Positions 58,896-64,000 of a stretch of DNA of 64,000 bases are shown here, piece after piece. The stretch covers positions 1-64,000 of the forward strand of contig DGXN01000030.1 of NCBI GenBank assembly GCA_002396335.1. Direction: 5' to 3'. The first letter of the stretch is position 1. Each line of letters opens with the position of its first letter. Source of the stretch: Bacteroidales bacterium UBA4231. GTDB taxonomy: Bacteria; Bacteroidota; Bacteroidia; Bacteroidales; UBA932. Below the pieces are notes generated by a model. The model did no database searches. It saw only the letters and a program-made list of their open reading frames with translations, and was not told the origin of the DNA. The translations under genes and the position numbers were made by a program.

Positions 58896-59422
58896 GAATC
58901 ATCGGCGGAACACTGAAAGGCAAGACCATCCTGCCCCCTCCCGGCTACAAAGCCCGTCCTACCACGGACTTTGCCAAGGAGGGCCTGTTCAATATCCTGG
59001 ACAACGAATACGAGTTCGAGGACCTGAAAGTCCTGGACCTGTTCGGCGGCACGGGCTCCATCGCCTTCGAATTCGCCTCCCGGGGTGCCTCCCGGGTCTA
59101 CTGCGTGGAAATGGCCCGCGAAAACGCCTCCTTCATCAAGACGGAAGCCGCGCGGCTGGGCCTGGGGAATGTCACCATGGTCCGGGACAATGTCTTTGAC
59201 TTCCTCCCCATCTGCCACGAAAAGTTCGACCTCATCTTCGCCGACCCTCCCTACGCCCTGGAAGGCCTGGAAACCCTTCCGGATCAGATTTTCTCCCATG
59301 ACCTCCTGCATCCTGGCTGCTATTTCATCCTGGAGCACGGGGGAGAGCACAGTTTCCAGACGCATCCCCGTTTTGTCAAGGAGCGCCATTACGGCCGTGT
59401 CCATTTCAGCTTTTTCGAATAG
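58892..59422 (+). CDS. rsmD: 16S rRNA (guanine-966 N2)-methyltransferase
   Basis: This 176-residue methyltransferase has the starting block RIIGGTLKGKTI, the RPTTDFAKEGLFNIL segment, the SAM loop LDLFGGTGSIAFEFASRGA and the catalytic FADPPYAL (N/D-P-P-Y) motif. RsmD methylates G966 of 16S rRNA on the assembled 30S subunit. It overlaps the DUF3822 gene (ATGA), and cstA starts 2 nt after it. Confidence 0.95.
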   Translation: MRIIGGTLKGKTILPPPGYKARPTTDFAKEGLFNILDNEYEFEDLKVLDLFGGTGSIAFEFASRGASRVYCVEMARENASFIKTEAARLGLGNVTMVRDNVFDFLPICHEKFDLIFADPPYALEGLETLPDQIFSHDLLHPGCYFILEHGGEHSFQTHPRFVKERHYGRVHFSFFE

Positions 59423-59424
59423 CT

Positions 59425-60876
59425 ATGGTTTCATTTCTTGTCAGTATCCTGGCCCTGGTCCTGGGCTACCTGGTTTACGGAAGATTCGTAGACCGTGTCT
59501 TCGGTCCGGATCCGTTGCGTCCCACGCCCGCTGTCAGCAAGGCCGACGGCGTTGACTACATCGCCCTCCCCACCTGGAAGGTGTACATGATCCAGTTCCT
59601 GAACATTGCCGGAACGGGTCCCATCTTCGGCGCCATCATGGGCGCCAAATTCGGCCCGGCCAGCTATCTGTGGATTGTTTTCGGCTGCATTTTCGCTGGC
59701 GCCGTCCATGACTACATGTGCGGCATGCTGTCGGTGCGCCACGGGGGTGCCGGATTCCCGGAACTGGTGGGACAGTATCTGGGCCAGCGCACGAAGAAGG
59801 TCATGCTGGTGTTTTCCATCGTCCTGCTGCTTCTGGTGGGCACCGTGTTCGTGTACAGCCCGGCCCTCATCCTCGGAGATGTGGCCGGAGACGGTTCCCG
59901 TACCTCCATCATGCTGTGGGTGGGTGCCATCTTCCTCTATTATGTAGTGGCTACGCTTCTGCCCATCGACAAGCTCATCGGCAAGGTGTATCCCGTCTTT
60001 GCGTTCGCCCTGCTTTTCATGGCCGCCGCGTTGATGGTGTGCCTCTTTGTCAAGTGGCCCTCGCTTCCGGAAATCTGGGACGGACTGGGCGGCTGGTCGG
60101 AACAGGCCGGCCTTAAGGACCAGCCCATCTTCCCCTGCCTTTTCATTACCATCGCCTGCGGCGCCATTTCCGGCTTCCACGCCACCCAGAGCCCGCTGAT
60201 GGCGCGTTGCATCCAGAACGAGAAACTGGGCCGTCCGGTCTTCTACGGCTCCATGATCACGGAAGGCCTTGTGGCACTGATCTGGGCGGCTGTGTCGTCC
60301 TGGTTCTTCTTCGACGGCGGTGCGGCCGAAGTGGGCTCCGACCTGGGTGCCGCCGCGCCCACCGTGGTTACCAAGGTGTCTGAAAACTGGCTCGGCCTTC
60401 TGGGCGGCATCCTCGCCATCCTGGGTGTGGTCGCGGCTCCCATCACTTCCGGCGATACGGCCTTCCGCAGCGCCCGCCTCATCATCGCCGACTTCCTGCA
60501 CCTGGAACAGAAAAAACTCCACAGCCGCCTGTGGATCGCCCTCCCGCTGTTTGTGGGCAGCGCTTTCCTGCTGTGGTACAATATTGCCGACGCCAACGGT
60601 TTCAACACCATCTGGCGCTACTTCGGCTGGAGCAACCAGACCCTCGCGGTGTTCATGCTCTGGACCGCGACCGTGTATCTGTACCTCCGCAACCCCGGAA
60701 AGGCCTACTACCTGATTACGCTCCTGCCGGCACTGTTCATGAGCGCCGTCTGCGTTACCTTTATCCTGGTGGACAAGATTGGCCTGCGGCTGCCGCAGGA
60801 ACTTGCGCCCTGGTTCGGCCTGGGAACTGTCCTTGTCGCCGCCTTCCTCTGGTGGCGCTGGGCAGCAAAGCATTGA
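59425..60876 (+). CDS. cstA: CstA-family carbon starvation protein/transporter
   Basis: This 483-residue membrane protein has ~13 segments. LVLGYLVYGRFVDRVFG, GTGPIFGAIMGAKFGP, FAGAVHDYMCGMLSVRHGG and SGFHATQSPLMARC are hallmark CstA blocks. E. coli CstA and YjiY/BtsT import peptides or pyruvate. This is the short form common in Bacteroidetes, without the long C-terminal part of E. coli CstA (~700 aa). No carbon-starvation regulator site is evident. Confidence 0.93.
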   Translation: MVSFLVSILALVLGYLVYGRFVDRVFGPDPLRPTPAVSKADGVDYIALPTWKVYMIQFLNIAGTGPIFGAIMGAKFGPASYLWIVFGCIFAGAVHDYMCGMLSVRHGGAGFPELVGQYLGQRTKKVMLVFSIVLLLLVGTVFVYSPALILGDVAGDGSRTSIMLWVGAIFLYYVVATLLPIDKLIGKVYPVFAFALLFMAAALMVCLFVKWPSLPEIWDGLGGWSEQAGLKDQPIFPCLFITIACGAISGFHATQSPLMARCIQNEKLGRPVFYGSMITEGLVALIWAAVSSWFFFDGGAAEVGSDLGAAAPTVVTKVSENWLGLLGGILAILGVVAAPITSGDTAFRSARLIIADFLHLEQKKLHSRLWIALPLFVGSAFLLWYNIADANGFNTIWRYFGWSNQTLAVFMLWTATVYLYLRNPGKAYYLITLLPALFMSAVCVTFILVDKIGLRLPQELAPWFGLGTVLVAAFLWWRWAAKH

Positions 60877-60905
60877 TTGATTAACAAATAATTAGTGTCC
60901 ATAGT

Positions 60906-62543
60906 ATGTTAGACAAAGAAAGAGGGCTGTATGTTGCCCACAGTGAAAACGGTCCCATCTCTCTGGTGGGGAAGATGATCAACCGCCACGGCCTCATTGC
61001 CGGCGCCACCGGTACCGGTAAAACCGTCACCCTGCAGGTGCTGGCCGAAACCTTCTGCCAGGCTGGCATCCCCTGCTTCATGGCCGACATGAAAGGCGAC
61101 CTGAGCGGTATCTCGCAGGTGGGCAGACTCTCCAGCTTCATTGAGAAACGTCTTCCTGAATTCGGCATCTCCGACCCCCAGTTCCAGGCCTGCCCCGTCC
61201 GCTTCTTCGACGTCTACGGCGAGCAGGGCCACCCCATGCGCTCCACCATTTCCCGCATGGGCCCCGAGATGCTGGGCCGTCTGATGGACCTGAATGAGAC
61301 CCAGACCGGCGTCCTGAACATCGTCTTCAAGATTGCCGACGACAACGGCCTCCTCCTGATCGACCTGAAGGACCTCCGTGCCATGCTCAACTTTGTGGGC
61401 CAGAACGCAGCGGAGTACACCACCCAGTACGGCAATGTGACATCGGCCTCGGTGGGTGCCATCCAGCGCGCCCTGCTGGCCCTGGAAAACCAAGGGGCCG
61501 ACAAGTTCTTCGGCGAGCCGGACTTCGACATCTACGACCTTCTGCAGTGCGAAGGCGGCAAGGGCATCATGAATGTCCTCGCGGCCGACCGGCTCATGCT
61601 CCAGCCCAAACTCTACTCCACCTTCCTGCTGTGGCTCCTGTCGGAACTCTACGCCACCCTTCCCGAGGTGGGCGACATGGATCTTCCCAAGCTGGTGTTC
61701 TTCTTTGACGAGGCGCACATGCTCTTTGAAGGCACCTCCAAGGCCCTGACCGACAAGATCGAACAGGTCATCCGCCTGATCCGCTCCAAGGGAGTGGGCA
61801 TCTATTTCATCACCCAGAGCCCGACCGACATCCCGTCCAATATCCTCGGCCAGCTGGGCAACCGCGTCCAGCACGCCCTCCGCGCCTACAGCCCGCAGGA
61901 CCAGAAAGCCGTGAAAGTGGCCGCCGACACCTTCCGCGCCAATCCGGCCTTCAAGACCTACGACACCCTTCTGGAACTCGGCACCGGCGAAGCCCTTGTC
62001 TCCTTCCTGGATGAAAAAGGCACTCCTGCTATCGTCGAGCGTGCCAAGATCCTCTTCCCGCTGAGCCAGATCGGCGCCATTACCGAGGACCAGCGCGCTG
62101 ACATCGTGAAGCGCAGCCGCCTCTACGGCCGCTACGACCATCCCGTCGACCGGGAAAGCGCCTACGAACTGATCACCGCCGCCACCGAGGAGGCCGAGCG
62201 TCAGAAAGCGGAGATTGAAGCTGCCGAAGAGGCCGAAAAGCAGGCCGCCATCCAGGCCAAGGAAGAGGCCCGGGCCGCCAAAGAAGCGGAAAAGGCAGAA
62301 AAGGAGAAGGCGAAAAAGGCCAAGAACAGCATTGCCTCCAAAGTGCTGCGGAGCGTACTCACTGCTGTTACGGGTGTGGCTGCTGCCGCTGCCGCCGACG
62401 CCGTCACGGGCGCTGTCACCGGCACCAAGAAGAAGAGCACCACTTCCACCACCAAGAAGGCTGTGACCAAGGCCACCAAGAGCGCTACGACCACCCTTAC
62501 CCGGGAGCTCACCCGCAGCATTCTGGGAAATCTGATAAAATAG
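60906..62543 (+). CDS. HerA-like ATPase, DUF853/YjgR family
   Basis: This 545-residue protein has Walker A GATGTGKTVTL at about residue 37, FMADMKGDLSGI, the Walker B LVFFFDEAHMLFEG and the sensor VGIYFITQSPTDIP, which are typical of the HerA-like C-terminal/DUF853 ATPases. The last ~130 residues are a Lys/Ala/Glu-rich coiled-coil-like tail followed by a Thr/Lys-rich segment. The function is unproved; relatives of HerA are hexameric DNA translocases. No NurA-type nuclease gene is adjacent. Confidence 0.9.
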   Translation: MLDKERGLYVAHSENGPISLVGKMINRHGLIAGATGTGKTVTLQVLAETFCQAGIPCFMADMKGDLSGISQVGRLSSFIEKRLPEFGISDPQFQACPVRFFDVYGEQGHPMRSTISRMGPEMLGRLMDLNETQTGVLNIVFKIADDNGLLLIDLKDLRAMLNFVGQNAAEYTTQYGNVTSASVGAIQRALLALENQGADKFFGEPDFDIYDLLQCEGGKGIMNVLAADRLMLQPKLYSTFLLWLLSELYATLPEVGDMDLPKLVFFFDEAHMLFEGTSKALTDKIEQVIRLIRSKGVGIYFITQSPTDIPSNILGQLGNRVQHALRAYSPQDQKAVKVAADTFRANPAFKTYDTLLELGTGEALVSFLDEKGTPAIVERAKILFPLSQIGAITEDQRADIVKRSRLYGRYDHPVDRESAYELITAATEEAERQKAEIEAAEEAEKQAAIQAKEEARAAKEAEKAEKEKAKKAKNSIASKVLRSVLTAVTGVAAAAAADAVTGAVTGTKKKSTTSTTKKAVTKATKSATTTLTRELTRSILGNLIK

Positions 62544-62559
62544 TTCAGGGGGTTATCCG

Positions 62560-63339
62560 TCAGAGGCCTTTTTCCTTGGCCTCGTTCCAAAGGGCATCCA
62601 TCTGAGAGAGAGTCATCTCGCTCAGGCGGCGGCCCTTTTTCAGGGTTTCCGCCTCGACGTAATTGAAGCGGCGGCGGAATTTTTCCGAACTGCGGTTCAG
62701 GGCGGCCTCCGGGTCTACGCCATACAGGCGGGCGGCGTTGATGACGGCGAAGAGTAGGTCGCCGAACTCGCCTTCGAGTTCATCGGCCGGGGCTTCGGAG
62801 ACTTCTTTGTACTCCTCGGCCACTTTGGCCCAGACGTCTTCTTTCTTTTCCCAGTCGAAGCCGCACCCGCGGGCTTTTTCCTGCATGGAAAGGGCTTTGA
62901 GGATGGCCGGCATTGCTTTTGGAATGCCGCCCATCACGGTCTTGTTGCCGCCCTTTTCCTTCGCTTTCACCAGTTCCCAGGTGTCGGCAATCTCCTTGGC
63001 CGATGTGGGCTTCCCCGCATCCGGTCCAAACACATGCGGGTGGCGGAAGACCATCTTGTCACAGATTTTCTGGAGGCAGTCGGCAATGTCAAAAGCCCCT
63101 TCTTCCTCCCCGATACAGGCGTAGAACACCATGTGGTACAACAGGTCGCCGATCTCCTTGGCCGTACCCTGCCGGTCTCCTTCCAGGATAGTGTCCGACA
63201 GCTCGTACACTTCCTCCTCCGTCATGGGGCGGATGGAATCCATGGTCTGGGCAGCGTTCCAGGGGCACTTTACCCTGAGGGTGTCCATAATGTCCAGTAA
63301 TCGGCCAAAGGCGGCGAGTTTTTCTTCCCTTGTATGCAT
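62560..63339 (-). CDS. mazG: Nucleoside triphosphate pyrophosphohydrolase MazG
   Basis: The ATG at 63339 (MHTREEKLAAFGRLLDIM) gives 259 residues. LRVKCPWNAAQTMDSIRP, the first E-E-V-Y-E-L and EIGDLLYHMVFYA block, and the second EFGDLLFAVINAARL block are the two MazG helical motifs with the E-x-x-E ... E-x-x-D metal ligands. It hydrolyses non-canonical or excess NTPs. A TATCTTTG -7 box lies just upstream. It converges with the HerA-like gene 16 nt away. Confidence 0.94.
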   Translation of the reverse strand: MHTREEKLAAFGRLLDIMDTLRVKCPWNAAQTMDSIRPMTEEEVYELSDTILEGDRQGTAKEIGDLLYHMVFYACIGEEEGAFDIADCLQKICDKMVFRHPHVFGPDAGKPTSAKEIADTWELVKAKEKGGNKTVMGGIPKAMPAILKALSMQEKARGCGFDWEKKEDVWAKVAEEYKEVSEAPADELEGEFGDLLFAVINAARLYGVDPEAALNRSSEKFRRRFNYVEAETLKKGRRLSEMTLSQMDALWNEAKEKGL

Positions 63340-63360
63340 GGTTCGGTTTTTTTTGCTGCG

Positions 63361-63368
63361 CAAAGATA
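63361..63368 (-). promoter_or_regulatory. -7 box of mazG
   Basis: TATCTTTG on the minus strand lies 21 nt before the mazG ATG. No well-spaced TTG is seen upstream. Confidence 0.5.
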
Positions 63369-63426
63369 CAACATTTTATGCTTATTCTCACCTAACGCCG
63401 GATAATTACCCTCCCTCCTCCCCACT

Positions 63427-63513
63427 GCGGTAAGCAGTACATTTTCTGTCCTGCTTACCGCAAAAAGGGGGTGTTTTTGCGGTAAGTGAGACATGAATTG
63501 TCCCGTTTACCGC
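63427..63513 (+). repeat. Chain of GCGGTAA/TTACCGC palindromes
   Basis: Four alternating half-sites make overlapping perfect inverted repeats. GCGGTAAGCAG (63427-63437) faces CTGCTTACCGC (63451-63461). TTACCGCAAAAA (63455-63466) faces TTTTTGCGGTAA (63474-63485). That GCGGTAA faces TTACCGC at 63507-63513. The array lies in the divergent region between mazG and the CoA-transferase gene; no protein-coding frame there looks real. Confidence 0.7.
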
Positions 63514-63584
63514 ACTCGGTGCGGATTGCGGGGTTGCCGGTGTGAATTCCTGAAGACAATGAACATTATAAGAACAAATTGTGT

Positions 63585-63592
63585 TATATTTG
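63585..63592 (+). promoter_or_regulatory. -7 box of the CoA-transferase gene
   Basis: TATATTTG ends 8 nt before the ATG at 63601, so the message would be nearly leaderless. No clear -33 TTG is present. Confidence 0.5.
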
Positions 63593-63600
63593 TCCGTCAA

Positions 63601-64000
63601 ATGTCCAAACTTGCCTTCATAAGTGCCGATGAAGCCGTCCGTTCAGTCCGGAGCGGTGACCACATCCATCTTTCCAGCATCGCCAGCGTGCCGCACATCC
63701 TCATTGAGGCGCTGTGCCGCCGTGCCGGTGAATTGCGGGACGTACACTTCCACCATTTCCATACGGAGGGCCTGGCACCGTACGGATCGGCCGAATTCCG
63801 GGAGGCGTTTTTCGACCAGGGGTTCTTTGTGGGGCCCAACCTTCGGCCTTCCGTGAATGAAGGCGTGGCGGACTACATCCCCACCAACCTTTTCGAGACC
63901 CAGCTGATGTACCGCACCGGCGCCCTTCCGTGCGACGTGGCTCTGGTACAGGTGTCTGAGCCGGTGGACGGAATGGTGTCGCTGGGCACCTCGGTGGACT
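63601..64000 (+). CDS. Acetyl-CoA hydrolase/transferase family protein, N-terminal part
   Basis: The gene runs off the window after 133 codons. The start MSKLAFISADEAVRSVRSGD, the SSIASVPHILIEALCRRA helix and VHFHHFHTEGLAPY followed by FFVGPNLRPSVNEGVADYIP (cited in part) are typical of the Cat1/Cat2-type CoA-transferase family. Members move CoA between acetyl-, butyryl- or succinyl-CoA and a carboxylate. The catalytic Glu lies beyond the window, so the exact substrate cannot be judged. Confidence 0.88.
   Translation, partial: MSKLAFISADEAVRSVRSGDHIHLSSIASVPHILIEALCRRAGELRDVHFHHFHTEGLAPYGSAEFREAFFDQGFFVGPNLRPSVNEGVADYIPTNLFETQLMYRTGALPCDVALVQVSEPVDGMVSLGTSVD

Noticed and set aside
63360-63600. 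Small frames in the mazG-CoA-transferase gap
   Set aside because: They run through the palindrome array and have no codon bias or recognisable motif.

Overview
This 64 kb window is bacterial chromosome from the Bacteroidetes, almost certainly order Bacteroidales, of fairly high GC. The support is a SusC/SusD pair, many Bacteroidetes-type promoters (TTG or TTTG, 19-21 nt, TAnnTTTG), weak Shine-Dalgarno signals, fimbrillin-like lipoproteins, and gene families such as DUF3822 and Rpn. A gut or rumen polysaccharide degrader fits the gene content; genus cannot be assigned from the sequence alone. I saw no rRNA, tRNA or CRISPR.

Layout. (1) 1-6783 is a beta-mannan/mannobiose operon: GH130 phosphorylase (cut by the window edge), acetylesterase, GH3, cellobiose 2-epimerase-type enzyme and GPH symporter. 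(2) 6791-8728 holds a tandem repeat and a probable RAYT/IS200-like unit: a small winged-helix-like gene and a Y1 HUH transposase between two long related hairpins. (3) 8767-12905 is housekeeping: rpmH, then polA-ECF sigma-rsmG, with Pol I apparently lacking the proofreading residues. (4) 12940-21037 is an N-acetylglucosamine-flavoured surface locus. GH89 alpha-N-acetylglucosaminidase and an HGSNAT-like acetyltransferase run leftward. Rightward lie two units, each a ~50-residue peptide followed by a fimbrillin-like lipoprotein, one of which carries a phosphodiester-glycosidase (NAGPA) domain. (5) 21064-22413 has a terminator, a promoter, a structured RNA and an Rpn-family nuclease. (6) 22438-42217 is a GntR regulator and a ten-gene leftward operon: MFS, sugar isomerase, PMI-like protein, ROK kinase, SusC, SusD, surface lipoprotein, two DUF4855 proteins (one fused to DUF6259) and GH20. 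(7) 42311-49815 is a second sugar cluster: mutarotase-like protein, DUF4434 Tat lipoprotein, SP-family symporter, GH127 and GH3. (8) 49827-64000 is core-type: ettA, an nrnA-FKBP-FKBP-MATE-kinase-serine hydrolase operon, a pilin-like protein-DUF3822-rsmD group, cstA, a HerA-like ATPase, mazG and the start of a CoA-transferase.

The most interesting signal is an 18-bp element, TACCACAGTACACCACAG (two CCACAG half-sites about 10 bp apart), at the transcription-start region of three promoters, with a weaker inverted fourth copy. The promoters are those of both small-peptide units, the SusCD/GH20 operon and, weakly, the HGSNAT/GH89 pair. It would tie the loci acting on alpha- and beta-linked N-acetylhexosamine into one regulon. 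The two peptides share a Y-x-x-P ... E-x-x-L-x-(G/A)-S pattern and have no function I can name.
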